DNA of 64,000 bases from Kribbella soli. Lineage in GTDB: Bacteria > Actinomycetota > Actinomycetes > Propionibacteriales > Kribbellaceae. The notes under the pieces are model-generated. The model made no database searches. It saw only the letters and a program-made list of their open reading frames with translations, and was not told the origin of the DNA. Position numbers and translations under genes: made by a program. Location: positions 496,001-560,000 of the forward strand of contig NZ_SJJZ01000004.1 in NCBI RefSeq assembly GCF_004331345.1. Direction: 5' to 3'. Each line of letters starts with the position of its first letter. Position 1 is the stretch's first letter. Shown piece after piece: positions 23,802 to 33,600 of the stretch.

Positions 23802-25010
23802 GTGTGGGGGGTGCTGCGGGGGTCGGGGGCGTTTGGGGCGCTTTGGGGGGCTCGGGCGGTGTCCTTCTTGGGGGACTCGCTGGGGTTGGTGGCGTTGCTG
23901 CTGTATGTGCAGGCGTCGACCGGGGCCGCGTTCGCGGTAGCCCTCCTCCTGTTGGCGGGGGATTTTGTGCCGGGCTTGTTCGGGGCGTTCGCGGGGGTGG
24001 TGGGCGATCGGTTCGATCTCAGGCGGGTGATGGTGGCGTGCGACCTCGTCCAGGGCGTGCTGACGGTCGCCATGGCCCTCATCCTTCCGCCGCTCACAGT
24101 GCTCTTGGTCATGGTGGCGGTCAGGAGCGTCACGGCGCAGGTGTTTCAGGCAGCTTCGCGGAGTGCGATGCCGGCGTTGGTGCGGGACGATCAGCTCGAG
24201 GCGGCCAACTCGGCGCTCGGGGCGGGGACGAACGGGCTGGAGGCGGTCGGTCCGATCGTCGCGGCGGCGTTGTTCCTGGTCACCGACGTACGCGGGATCC
24301 TGCTGATCGACGCGGCGACGTTCTTCATCTCCGCGGGCCTGCTCGCCAGGCTGCCCAAGATCCCGCCGTCCGAGCCGACCAAGAACAGTGTGCTCAAGGA
24401 CGCGCGTGACGGGCTGGGCTACATCCTCAGAACACCTCAGATCCGGGTCATCGGGATCGGGTTCTTCGCCACGGTCGCGTTCAACGGGGTGGACGACGTC
24501 GCGATGGTGTTCCTCGCGAAGGACGAGCTGCACGGGAGCGATTCGGCGTCGGCGACGTTGTACGCCGGGGTGGGCATCGGGCTGCTCGTCGGGTTCGCGA
24601 TCCTCGCACGGTACGCCGGCCGCCTGAAGATGCCGGTCCTCATCCTTCTTGGGTTCGCCGTGAGCAGCGTCGGCAATCTGGTCACAGGTCTCGCGTGGGC
24701 GATCTGGGCGGCGCTGGCGCTGCAGGTGATCCGCGGGCTCGGGATCGCGGGCGTCGACGTCGGCGTCAACACCCACCTGCAACGCGTCGTACCGCCGCAG
24801 CTGCGCAGCCGCGTCTTCGGCAATCTGTACGGCGCGATCGGTCTCGCGGCCGGGATCTCGTACGTGTGCGGCGGGCTGCTCCTGCAGCACACAGACGCCC
24901 GTGCGACGTTTGTCGTCGCAGGCGCCGGTGGGTTGATCGCTACGGTTGCGGCTGCGATCGGAGTTCGGCGATCGGGCCACGAAGAGCGCGAGCCCCCGGT
25001 ACGGCGATGA
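23802..25010 (+). CDS. MFS transporter, macrolide-efflux-like
   Basis: 402 aa, twelve hydrophobic segments. The loop 2-3 motif is GVVGDRFDLRRVMVACD (about 66-82), and the second half carries VPPQLRSRVFGNLYGAIGLA, typical of the MFS_3 group that includes macrolide exporters. Likely proton-driven export of an unknown compound. Start is a GTG just after the tRNA; no strong ribosome site is seen, so the exact start is uncertain. The last 71 bp overlap the convergent MFS gene at 24940-26121. It is the first chromosomal gene right of the island. Confidence 0.88.
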   Translation: MWGVLRGSGAFGALWGARAVSFLGDSLGLVALLLYVQASTGAAFAVALLLLAGDFVPGLFGAFAGVVGDRFDLRRVMVACDLVQGVLTVAMALILPPLTVLLVMVAVRSVTAQVFQAASRSAMPALVRDDQLEAANSALGAGTNGLEAVGPIVAAALFLVTDVRGILLIDAATFFISAGLLARLPKIPPSEPTKNSVLKDARDGLGYILRTPQIRVIGIGFFATVAFNGVDDVAMVFLAKDELHGSDSASATLYAGVGIGLLVGFAILARYAGRLKMPVLILLGFAVSSVGNLVTGLAWAIWAALALQVIRGLGIAGVDVGVNTHLQRVVPPQLRSRVFGNLYGAIGLAAGISYVCGGLLLQHTDARATFVVAGAGGLIATVAAAIGVRRSGHEEREPPVRR

Positions 25011-26121
25011 GCGCGATCACGGCCATCACGAGGAACGCCGCCGTCGGGTGATCGACGAGCAGGCCGACGACGACCGCGACGACCAGGCCGCCGAGGTTGC
25101 CGGCCATCCAGATCAGGCCGGCCGCGGTGCCTTCGGCTTCTCCGGTACGGCGCTCGACGAGCTCGAGCACGATCGGCAGCGCCGGGAGGAGGAGCAGGCC
25201 GATCACGGTGATCGAAACGAAGCCAGTGATCGCGCCTGGGGCGAGGGCGAGTAGTACGCAGGCTGCCGCGGTGATGGTGAGGCTGACGACGAGGAGGCGG
25301 GATTCGGCACGTCGGCGTACGACGAGGATCGGGATGGTCGCGCTGCCGACGACGCCGGCGATGACCTGCAGCAGGAGGATCGTGCTCGCGGTGCCGCCGC
25401 TGACTCCGGCCGGTTCGAGGAGCGCTTGGGCGAAGGTGCTCATGGCAACGAAGACGCCGAACGGGAAGATCGCGAGAACGCACAGCCGGCGGATCAACGG
25501 GTCGCCCCACGCGGCCGCCAACGCACCACGGTCCGGACGTGGAGCTGCGGTGGTGTGGGATTCGACGGGGCCGCGGATGGCAGCGGCCAGGACGATTGCT
25601 GCCAGGACGCAGAAGATGGCGCTGACGGTGAGCATGGCGGGAATGGACGAGGACGTCGTGAAGACGGCGGAGAGCAGGAAGGCGATCACCATGCCGGCGA
25701 AGATGCTGGCGGTGCCGATGGCGATGCCGGTGGGTCGGTCCTTCTCCTCCAGGTACCGGCCGGTGATGCCCGTGACGGCGTTCAGGACCAGCGGCTGCGC
25801 GATCGACGCGAGGATCTGCCCCGCGAGCAGCCATCCGAAGTCGTCGCCGATCAGCCGCACCGCGGCGCCGACAGCAGTCAGTACGGCGCCCGCGATCAGC
25901 CCGCCCCGGAACCAGCGGTCCAGCACGAGGCCGCACGGGATCGCGAGTACGACGTACAGCAGCGGGAAGACCTGGGCGAGCCACCCGATCGCGCTCTCGG
26001 ACACGCCGTACCGGGTGGCGGCGACGGTGGTGACGCCCGCGAAGTTCAGCCAGACCAGCTGGGTCGCTGCACCCACCAGGGAGTAGCCGACGATCGCCGA
26101 CCATCGGCTCCGGATCTGCAT
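24940..26121 (-). CDS. MFS transporter
   Basis: 393 aa, twelve hydrophobic segments. Loop 2-3 reads GLVLDRWFRGGLIAGA, followed by GDDFGWLLAGQILASIAQPL and GRYLEEKDRPTGIAIGTASI. This looks like the group of nutrient or nitrate/heme-type MFS carriers rather than a drug antiporter. Substrate unknown. Convergent with 23802-25010, sharing a 71-bp 3' overlap, and divergent from the decarboxylase at 26159 with only 37 bp between the starts. Confidence 0.86.
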   Translation of the reverse strand: MQIRSRWSAIVGYSLVGAATQLVWLNFAGVTTVAATRYGVSESAIGWLAQVFPLLYVVLAIPCGLVLDRWFRGGLIAGAVLTAVGAAVRLIGDDFGWLLAGQILASIAQPLVLNAVTGITGRYLEEKDRPTGIAIGTASIFAGMVIAFLLSAVFTTSSSIPAMLTVSAIFCVLAAIVLAAAIRGPVESHTTAAPRPDRGALAAAWGDPLIRRLCVLAIFPFGVFVAMSTFAQALLEPAGVSGGTASTILLLQVIAGVVGSATIPILVVRRRAESRLLVVSLTITAAACVLLALAPGAITGFVSITVIGLLLLPALPIVLELVERRTGEAEGTAAGLIWMAGNLGGLVVAVVVGLLVDHPTAAFLVMAVIALIAVPGARALRGPIAELRSQPQP

Positions 26122-26158
26122 GGGCGCACTTTACGGCCCCTAGGCGTAGAAATGAGGA

Positions 26159-27535
26159 ATGGTTGATTGGGAGGGGCCGCTCAAAGAGGCGTATGAGCGG
26201 GCGACGGCGTACCTGGACGGTCTTCCGGAGCGGCGGGTTGGGCCGCGGGCGAGCTCCAAAGAGCTTCACGAGACGCTCGGGGGACCGCTGCCGGGCGGGC
26301 CGACGGATCCGCGGGACGTGATCGCGCGGCTCGCGGAGGGGGTTGAGGACGGGCTGCTGCCGAGCGGGAGCGGCCGGTTCTTCGGGTTCGTGTTCGGCGG
26401 CGCGACGCCGGCGTCGCTGGCGGCTGACTGGCTCACGACCACGTGGGACCAGAATGCCGGTCTGTACGCCGCCTCACCGGCAGCCGCTGTGATCGAGGAC
26501 ATCACCGCGGGCTGGCTGGTCGAGCTCTTCGGGCTCCCGCGCAGTACGTCGGTGGGCTTCGTGACCGGTGCGCAGATGGCGAACTTCACCGGGCTGGCGG
26601 CCGCGCGGCACGAGGTACTGCGGCGAGCCGGGTGGGACGTCGAACGAGACGGCCTGATCGGTGCGCCGCCGATCCGCGTGCTGGCCGGGGCGGAGCGGCA
26701 CGACACGATCGACCGGGCACTGCGGTTCCTGGGGCTCGGGACGAACTGCATCGTGCCGATCGCGGTCGACGACCAGGGCCGGATGCGCGCCGACGCGCTC
26801 GCTGAGGCCCTCGAGGACGACGGCCCGCAAATCGTCTGTGCGCAGTCCGGAAACGTGAACACAGGGGCATTCGACCCAATAACCGAGATCTGCGACCTCG
26901 CGCACGCACATCAGGCCTGGGTACACGTCGACGGCGCCTTCGGCCTCTGGGCAGCGGTCAGCTCGCAACTGAGCGCACTCGTCGACGGGATCGAGCTGGC
27001 CGACTCGTGGGCGACCGACGCGCACAAGTGGCTCAACGTGCCGTACGACTCCGGCCTCGTCCTGTGCGCGCACCCCGAGGCCCACCGCGCCGCGATGTCG
27101 ATCCGCGCCGCCTACCTGATCCAGGACGAGAACGGCGAACGGGACCCGCTCGACTTCAACCCGGAGTTCTCGCGACGAGCCCGCGGCATCCCGGTGTACG
27201 CCGCGATTCGCGCACTCGGCCGCACCGGTATCGCCGAGATCGTCGACCGTTGCCACGCGATGGCGCAGCGGTTCGCGGGCATCCTCGCTGCCAACGACGT
27301 GGAGGTGCTGAACGACGTGGTCCTCAACCAGGTTCTGGTTCGCTTCGGGGACGACGACACTGTCACCCGGCGCGTGGTCGCCGGTGTCCAGGACGAGGGC
27401 ACCTGCTGGATGTCGGGCACCACCTGGCAGGGCCGGGCGGCGATGCGCATCTCGGTCTCCAACTGGACCACCGGGCCGGCCGACATCGACCGCTCCGCGG
27501 AAACTGTGCTCGCGGTGTTGCGGAAACTTTCCTGA
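26159..27535 (+). CDS. Pyridoxal-phosphate-dependent group II decarboxylase
   Basis: 458 aa, close to the family norm. The PLP Schiff-base lysine is K290 in TDAHKWLN. HVDGAFGLWA (about 257-266) provides the Asp that binds the pyridine nitrogen. TTTWDQNAGLYAASPAAAV and VTGAQMANFTGL are further hallmarks of the aromatic-L-amino-acid/tyrosine/glutamate decarboxylase superfamily. It makes an amine plus CO2 from an amino acid in the cytoplasm. Substrate cannot be fixed; the conserved His of aromatic decarboxylases is not obvious. The start lies 37 bp from the divergent MFS gene, a candidate partner for amine or amino-acid transport. Confidence 0.92.
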   Translation: MVDWEGPLKEAYERATAYLDGLPERRVGPRASSKELHETLGGPLPGGPTDPRDVIARLAEGVEDGLLPSGSGRFFGFVFGGATPASLAADWLTTTWDQNAGLYAASPAAAVIEDITAGWLVELFGLPRSTSVGFVTGAQMANFTGLAAARHEVLRRAGWDVERDGLIGAPPIRVLAGAERHDTIDRALRFLGLGTNCIVPIAVDDQGRMRADALAEALEDDGPQIVCAQSGNVNTGAFDPITEICDLAHAHQAWVHVDGAFGLWAAVSSQLSALVDGIELADSWATDAHKWLNVPYDSGLVLCAHPEAHRAAMSIRAAYLIQDENGERDPLDFNPEFSRRARGIPVYAAIRALGRTGIAEIVDRCHAMAQRFAGILAANDVEVLNDVVLNQVLVRFGDDDTVTRRVVAGVQDEGTCWMSGTTWQGRAAMRISVSNWTTGPADIDRSAETVLAVLRKLS

Positions 27536-27604
27536 TCGTCGGTGTCGATTTCCGCGGTGGTCGCCCGACGCAGTGGTGTACGACGACCACCCAGGAGGAA
27601 AACG

Positions 27605-27901
27605 ATGTCGTTCCAGGCGTACTTGGACAAGATCGAGGAAAAGACCGGAAAGACCCCGCGCGAGCTGGTCGACGAGGCAAAGGGCCGGGGGTACGACGCC
27701 GCACAGGTGAAGGCCGGCACGATCCTCGACTGGCTGAAGGCGGACTACGACCTCGGCCGCGGCCACGGGATGGCGCTGGTGCAGGTGATCAAGAACGGCC
27801 CGCAGATCAGCGACAAGCACGTCGGCCGCCCGGGGCCGCACGGAGACCCGAGCAACATGCTCTGGCTGGACGGTAAGGCGACGAACCCGGCGCTACGGTA
27901 G
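27605..27901 (+). CDS. DUF4287 domain protein
   Basis: 98 aa. ATG at 27605 is preceded by AGGAGG at ideal spacing; the 21 codons upstream are arginine-rich and not coding. Reads SFQAYLDKIEEKTGKTPREL, then a WLKADYDLGRGHGMALVQVI segment that matches DUF4287. The family is small, cytoplasmic and often described as having an HTH-like fold, with no established function. Only 4 bp separate it from the methyltransferase gene, so the two are likely co-transcribed. Confidence 0.85.
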   Translation: MSFQAYLDKIEEKTGKTPRELVDEAKGRGYDAAQVKAGTILDWLKADYDLGRGHGMALVQVIKNGPQISDKHVGRPGPHGDPSNMLWLDGKATNPALR

Positions 27902-27905
27902 GCGG

Positions 27906-28646
27906 GTGGATTCGAAGAAATCGCCGCGCGACAAGTGGATCACCGTCTACGGGCGCAAGCCCGTGCTGGAGGCGCTGCACGACCCGAGCCTGTCGGTGGC
28001 GAAGGTCGTGCTCGCCGACAACGCGACCGGCCACTCGATGCAGGAGATCCTGCGGGCCGCGGAGCGGTACGGGACGCCGGTCGAGCGGGCGACCGCCAGC
28101 CGGGTGAAGTGGCTGGCCGGGAACGGCAAGCACGACCAGGGCGTGGTCGCGGACGTGGACGCGCCGCGGATGACGCCGCTGGAGGAGTTCGTGCGGGCCC
28201 GCGGAAAACGGCCGACCAACGTTTTCCTGCTCGACGGCGTGACCAATCCCGGCAATGTCGGAATGATTCTGCGGACCGCGACCGGCGCCGGGTTCGACGG
28301 TGTGATCCTCCCCCGGGCCGGCACGCCGCACGTCGGGCCGCTCGTGATCAAGGCGTCGGCCGGTGTCGCGTTCCAGGCGCCGATCGTGAACACTTCGACG
28401 GCGAAGGCGGCGGTCGACGTACTGCGGACCGCCGGGTATCACGTGTACGGGCTGTCGGCGCGTTCGCAGGACTCGCTGTTCAAGACCGAGCTCGCGCCGC
28501 GCGCGGTGTATGTGCTCGGCGGCGAGACCAACGGGATCACGGTGGCCACCGACACCGACCTGCAGATCCCGCTGCACTCCGGCGTCGAGTCCCTGAACGT
28601 CGCCGTCGCCGCGGCGGTCGTCGCCTTCGAGGTCACTAACCGCTGA
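27906..28646 (+). CDS. TrmH/SpoU-family RNA 2'-O-methyltransferase
   Basis: 246 aa. N-terminal substrate-binding domain with VYGRKPVLEAL, then the SPOUT methyltransferase domain with its three knot motifs: FLLDGVTNPGNVGMILRTA (N, R), YVLGGETNGI and IPLHSGVESLNVAVAAAVV. It uses S-adenosylmethionine to methylate the 2'-OH of rRNA or tRNA. The overall layout is like RlmB/TrmH or a thiostrepton-resistance-type enzyme, and the exact target is unknown. GTG start at 27906, 4 bp after the DUF4287 stop. It ends two bases before the convergent SecD-head gene. Confidence 0.92.
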   Translation: MDSKKSPRDKWITVYGRKPVLEALHDPSLSVAKVVLADNATGHSMQEILRAAERYGTPVERATASRVKWLAGNGKHDQGVVADVDAPRMTPLEEFVRARGKRPTNVFLLDGVTNPGNVGMILRTATGAGFDGVILPRAGTPHVGPLVIKASAGVAFQAPIVNTSTAKAAVDVLRTAGYHVYGLSARSQDSLFKTELAPRAVYVLGGETNGITVATDTDLQIPLHSGVESLNVAVAAAVVAFEVTNR

Positions 28647-28648
28647 GG

Positions 28649-29338
28649 CTAGCCAGTGATCTTCTTGGCGAGTGCCTCGGCGGTGTCGCGGGTGTAGCCG
28701 CCGGAGATCTGGACCTGGCCGCCGGTGATCGCGGACTGCACAGCTGGTGCCGCGGCCACCTCGCCGTGGACGACGATCGCCAGCAGATTCGCCGGCGGCT
28801 CCTGCTTCGCGATGCTGGCGGTCAGCTGGCCGAACAGCTTGGTGCCTTCCGCGTCGAGGTTGAGGTTCACGTACCACGAGGTACCCCTGGCCGGGTCGAA
28901 ACCTGCCTTCACCTCGGACACGTTGCTGCCGTCGAGCTCGACCTTGCCCAGCGTGTAGACGTTGCCCTGGTCGTCACACGCCGTACCGGCCGGCGATGGA
29001 GTCGCGCAGTGGCCGGGCTTCGAGGTGAGCACGCGACGGAACTCGACTGCCTTGGGGTCGGACGGCTTGGTTCGGGCCGGCGGTGTGGATTCGTGCGCGG
29101 TTGGTTTGCCGTCGCCGTCGCCGCGGTTCAAGAACAGGACGAGGCCGGTGACGATCACTACGACGAGCAGCAGGACGAGACCGCCGACGATGAGCAGCGG
29201 CCCCTTCGATCGCTTGGGAGGAACCGGCGCGTACGGCGGGAACGGTGGTTGTCCCGGCGGGACAGGCGGCTGGTTCTGGGGATAAGGCTGGCCCTGCGGA
29301 CCGGGCGGCTGGTTCGGCGGGACCGGGGGCTGCGTCAT
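28649..29338 (-). CDS. Membrane-anchored orphan SecD P1-head-domain protein
   Basis: 229 aa. A Pro/Gln-rich cytoplasmic N-terminus (1-45) is followed by one transmembrane helix (GPLLIVGGLVLLLVVVIVTG, about 46-65) and an extracytoplasmic domain. The last 75 residues (SWYVNLNLDAEGTKLFGQLT, NLLAIVVHGEVAAAPAVQSA, QVQISGGYT, AEALAKKI) match the head of the SecD P1 domain, which assists late translocation. The other five SecD membrane helices are absent. A role in secretion or envelope assembly is possible but unproven. ATG start at 29338. Confidence 0.78.
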   Translation of the reverse strand: MTQPPVPPNQPPGPQGQPYPQNQPPVPPGQPPFPPYAPVPPKRSKGPLLIVGGLVLLLVVVIVTGLVLFLNRGDGDGKPTAHESTPPARTKPSDPKAVEFRRVLTSKPGHCATPSPAGTACDDQGNVYTLGKVELDGSNVSEVKAGFDPARGTSWYVNLNLDAEGTKLFGQLTASIAKQEPPANLLAIVVHGEVAAAPAVQSAITGGQVQISGGYTRDTAEALAKKITG

Positions 29339-29357
29339 GAAAGAACATGCTAGGTAA

Positions 29358-30269
29358 TCAGGAAGTCACCTTGAGCAGGCGTGCGGCGAGTTCGGCGTTG
29401 CGAAGGGCGAACGGCCGCCACAGCGCAGGCGTCGCCGCCACCCGCTCCCGCGCCGACGCCTCGCCCACCGCGCGCTGCGTCCACGTGCTCATCCGCCCGC
29501 CCCGCAGTTCGAATCGCACGAGTACGCCGTCCGCCCACCCGTACACGTCCGCGTCCCGCGGCTCCATCCACGCAACCTTCTGCTCAGAACAGATCCACTC
29601 GAGCGCCTCGATCTCGCCCTGCACCTTCGCCGCGAACTCGTACCGCAACTCGCCCGCAGCCCGGTCGCGTCGTCGTACCAGCTCGTCGCGCAACGCCCCG
29701 AGCGCGGCCGGATCCCGTTGCAGTACGGCGATCGCGGTCCGCGCCAGCGCGTCCCGATCCGCCGGCCCGATCCCGAACAGCCGACCGAACTCCTCCGCCG
29801 AACCGTCACCCTCCACTGTGTACTGCAGCGGCAGCACCCGATGCAGCCCTGAGATCGCCTGCCGGATCCGCAACCCACCGAGGTACGGCCCGAAATGCGG
29901 CCCGCCACCGCTGACCGTGTGCTCGAAACGCAGGCCGGGCTTGGATCCGTCGGCGAGCCGGATGTAGCCGACGACCTCCGCGCCGCCCTCGGTACGGTTC
30001 CAGCGCGGCTTGGACTGTTCGAGCAGATTGCGTTCGAGCCATGCCGCTTCGTGTTCGGAATCGCACCAAACACCTTCCACCCGGGCGATCCGCCGTACCA
30101 TCCGCTGCAGATGCGGCCGGTCGCCGAGATTCACCCAGTACGACTGCACACGCCGCCGCAGATTGCGAGCCCGGCCGATGTACAGCACCTTCCCGGCGTC
30201 GTCGCGGAAGCGGTAAACCCCCGGCGCGGCCGGCAGTTCGCGCAGGCTCGCTCGCACTGGGTATGCCAC
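29358..30269 (-). CDS. GIY-YIG nuclease, UvrC-like N-terminal protein
   Basis: 303 aa. Begins with the GIY-YIG domain: APGVYRFRDDAGKVLYIGRA then RNLRRRVQSYW, with the usual G-V-Y/Y-I-G variant of UvrC and catalytic Arg. Around 210-235 AAGELRYEFAAKVQGEIEAL resembles the UVR helix. The RNase-H-like 5' nuclease domain and HhH of full UvrC are missing. Such short homologues (Cho-like) can make only the 3' incision in UvrABC repair, or may act elsewhere. A true uvrC is expected elsewhere in the genome. GTG or ATG start close to 30269. Confidence 0.85.
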   Translation of the reverse strand: MAYPVRASLRELPAAPGVYRFRDDAGKVLYIGRARNLRRRVQSYWVNLGDRPHLQRMVRRIARVEGVWCDSEHEAAWLERNLLEQSKPRWNRTEGGAEVVGYIRLADGSKPGLRFEHTVSGGGPHFGPYLGGLRIRQAISGLHRVLPLQYTVEGDGSAEEFGRLFGIGPADRDALARTAIAVLQRDPAALGALRDELVRRRDRAAGELRYEFAAKVQGEIEALEWICSEQKVAWMEPRDADVYGWADGVLVRFELRGGRMSTWTQRAVGEASARERVAATPALWRPFALRNAELAARLLKVTS

Positions 30270-30654
30270 CCGCTCACGTTACGCTGCCGGCGGCTGCTGG
30301 CCCAAGATGGAGCGTGCTCCTGGGAGTTGGACGCCGAGCGGTTCGAGACGCTGGTCACCGACGGAAAGAATGCCGTCGGCAACGATCTGGAACGTGCCGC
30401 GACACTGCTCCGGGACGACCTGCTGGACCCTCGATTCCGCGCGTGGTTCTCCTCGCTCGTCTGCGCCTCTGGCCGACGTTCGTCGCACAGAGAGCGAGGG
30501 TGATCTGACTGCGGGTAGAGGTGCGGTGGATAGTTTGAAACGAATGCCGGCCGGGGCTTGCGCCTGATCCGCGTGGCGGTCATCCTGGCGCGGTCTGAGT
30601 ACCCGCAGGGGGTTGTGAGGTGACGGGTGCCGGGCTTCTGGCCTGGGGGGCTTT
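30270..30654. other. Intergenic region with a possible fragment
   Basis: 385 bp. On the plus strand about 30322-30500 reads ELDAERFETLVTDGKNAVGN and LLRDDLLDPRFRAWFSSLV with natural composition but no start or family match. It may be a degraded gene. The last 60 bp form the leader of the dehydrogenase gene. Confidence 0.35.
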
Positions 30655-33600
30655 GTGAGGATTTCTTCCCAGTGGCTGCGCTACGCGCTGTCCACGATGT
30701 GCGTCGTACTGCTACTGCCGTTGATCGCGATCACGCCAGCACGCGCTGCTGTCACGCCCACCGGTTTCAGTGAGCAAGTGGCGTTCACCGGACTCAACAG
30801 TCCGACGAACGTCGCGTTCTCGCCGGACGGCCGGGTGTTCGTCGCCGAGAAGAGCGGGCTGATCAAGGTCTTCGACTCGCTCGACGATCCGACGCCCAGC
30901 GTGTTCGCGGACTTACGCACCGAGGTCTACAACTACTGGGACCGCGGCCTGCTCGGGCTGGCGCTGCATCCCGATTTCCCTGCAGATCCAAGGATCTACG
31001 TGCTGTACACGCACGACGGCCTGATCGGCGGGCCGACGCCGAAGTGGGGTACGCCGAACACCGACGCCGACCCGTGCCCGTCGCCGCCCGGTCCGACCGG
31101 TGACGGATGCCAGGCCAGTGCGAGACTCTCAGTGCTCAACGCGAACGGCGCCGAGCAGGTGCTCGTCGAAGACTGGTGCCAGGTGTACCCGAGCCACTCG
31201 ATCGGCTCGATCGAGTTCGGCCCGGACGGATTCCTGTACGCCGGCGGCGGTGACGGCGGGAGCTTCAACTACGTCGACTACGGGCAGGACAGCTTCCCCA
31301 CTTCCGATCTGACGCCCGACAACCCTTGTGGTGACGGGACGGCTCCGGTTGGCGCGACGCTCACTCCGCCGACCGCCGAAGGTGGCGCGCTGCGTGCGCA
31401 GGATCTACGCACAGCAAGCGATCCGACCGGTCTGGACGGCTCGATCATCCGCATCAACCCCGACACCGGGCAGGCCGCGCCGAACAACCCGTTGATCAGC
31501 AGCCCCGACCTGAACGCCCGCCGGATCGTCGCACAAGGTCTGCGCAACCCGATGCGGTTCACGTTCCGGCCCGGGACGAACGAACTGTGGATCGGTGACG
31601 TCGGGTACTCGAGCTGGGAAGAGATCGACCGCGTCGTCGCGCCCACCAGCGGCGTCACCAACTTCGGCTGGCCGTGCTACGAAGGGGCGGGCCGCCAGCC
31701 CGGGTACGACAGCGCGAACGTCAACATCTGCGAGAACCTCTACGCGGCCGGCCCGTCCGCGGTCGCGGCGCCGTACTACACCTACAAACACAGCGATCAG
31801 GTCGCCGGGACCTGCTCCACCGGCAGTTCTTCCATCTCCGGGCTCACCTTCTACAAGGGCGGCAACTACCCGTCGTCGTACGACGGCTCGTTGTTCTTCA
31901 GCGACTACAGCCGCAGGTGCGTGTGGGCGATGCTGCCGGGTAGCAACGGCCTTCCGGATCCCGCGAACATCCAACTCTTCGCCTCGGGGTACGGCGCCAC
32001 TCGCCTGCAGACGGGTCCCGGTGGCGACCTGTTCACGGTCGACTACGACAACGGCCGGATCCTCCGCTACGTCTACAACGGCACGAACAATCCGCCGACG
32101 GCCGTGATCCAGGCCGACCCGTCGAGCGGTCCGACGCCGTTGACGGTGACGTTCGACGGGACCGCGTCCGACGACGCCGATGGCGATGCGCTCACGTACG
32201 CGTGGGACCTCGACGGCGACGGGGCGTACGACGACTCGACTGCCGCGGTGGTGCAGCACACGTACACGACCACCGGCACGGTGACCGCGCGATTGCGGGT
32301 GTCCGACGGGACGGCGAGCAGTACGACGACCACGCAGATCAATGTCGCGAACACGGCACCGACCGCGACGATCACGTCCCCCGGTCCGGCGACGACGTGG
32401 AAGGTTGGGGACACCATCAACTTCTCGGGTTCGGCGACCGACCCCGAACAGGGGACGTTGCCGGGGTCCGCGTTGACGTGGTCGCTGATCATGCATCACT
32501 GCCCGAGTGACTGCCACACGCATACGATCACGACGCTGACCGGGGCGAGCGGCTCGTTCACGGCACCGGATCACGAGTATCCGTCGTACCTCGAGCTGAA
32601 GCTGACGGCGCGGGATGCTCAAGGGCTGACGGACTCGAAGAGAGTGCGGCTCGATCCGAAGACGGTCGGGATGACGTTTGCGACCACGCCAACCGGGTTG
32701 CCGGTCACGGTGCTCGACAAGAGCGGGAAGGGTCCGCTCGGGGTCACGACGATCGTCGGGTCGAGCGTTTCGGTGTCGACGGATCCGGTAGCGAATGTGG
32801 CGAACCAGCTCTACCGGTTCGGGTTGTGGTCGGACCGTGGGGCGCGTGACCACAACCTGGTTGCGCCGGCGACGCCGGCGACGTACACGGCCGCCTTCGG
32901 CACGAAACGGAACCTCGCCCGGAGTCGGCCCGCTGTTGCCTCCAGCACCTATCTGGCCGGGCGCGAGGCGACGAAGGCCGTGGACGGTTCGATGAGCACT
33001 GCATGGTCGAGTGCGCGCACGGATCCGCAGTGGTTCCAGGTCGATCTGGGGTCCGTCCAGGTGGTCAATCGGGTGATGATGAACTGGCTGTCGACGGCGT
33101 ACGCGAAGTCGTACCAGCTCCAGGTGTCCGGGAGCGGACGTACATGGAAGACCGTGTCGTCGACGGTGAGCGGGGACGGCGGGACGGATCTCGTCACGTT
33201 CACACCGAACTATGCGCGGTACGTGCGGATGGTCGCGACGAAGCGAGCCGTTGCCGGGAGCTACTACTCGTTCTGGGAGTTCGGGGTGTACCAGGACACC
33301 GGGCCGGCCACCGGAATCGGAGGCAAGTGCGTCGACGTCTACCAGGCGTCCACCGCCGACGGTACGCCGACAACGCTCTACACCTGCAAGGGCGCGGTCA
33401 ATCAGCAGTGGACGCCGTCCACCGAAGACGGCACCATCCGCACGATGGGCAAGTGCCTGTCCGCGCGCAGCACCGCCCTCAACACCCCCGCGGTCCTGTG
33501 GACTTGCGACAACTCCCCCGGCCAACGGTGGATACCTCAAGCAAACGGAGCCTTCGTCAACGCCGCCGCCGGACTCTGTCTCGACGCCACCGGCGGATCC

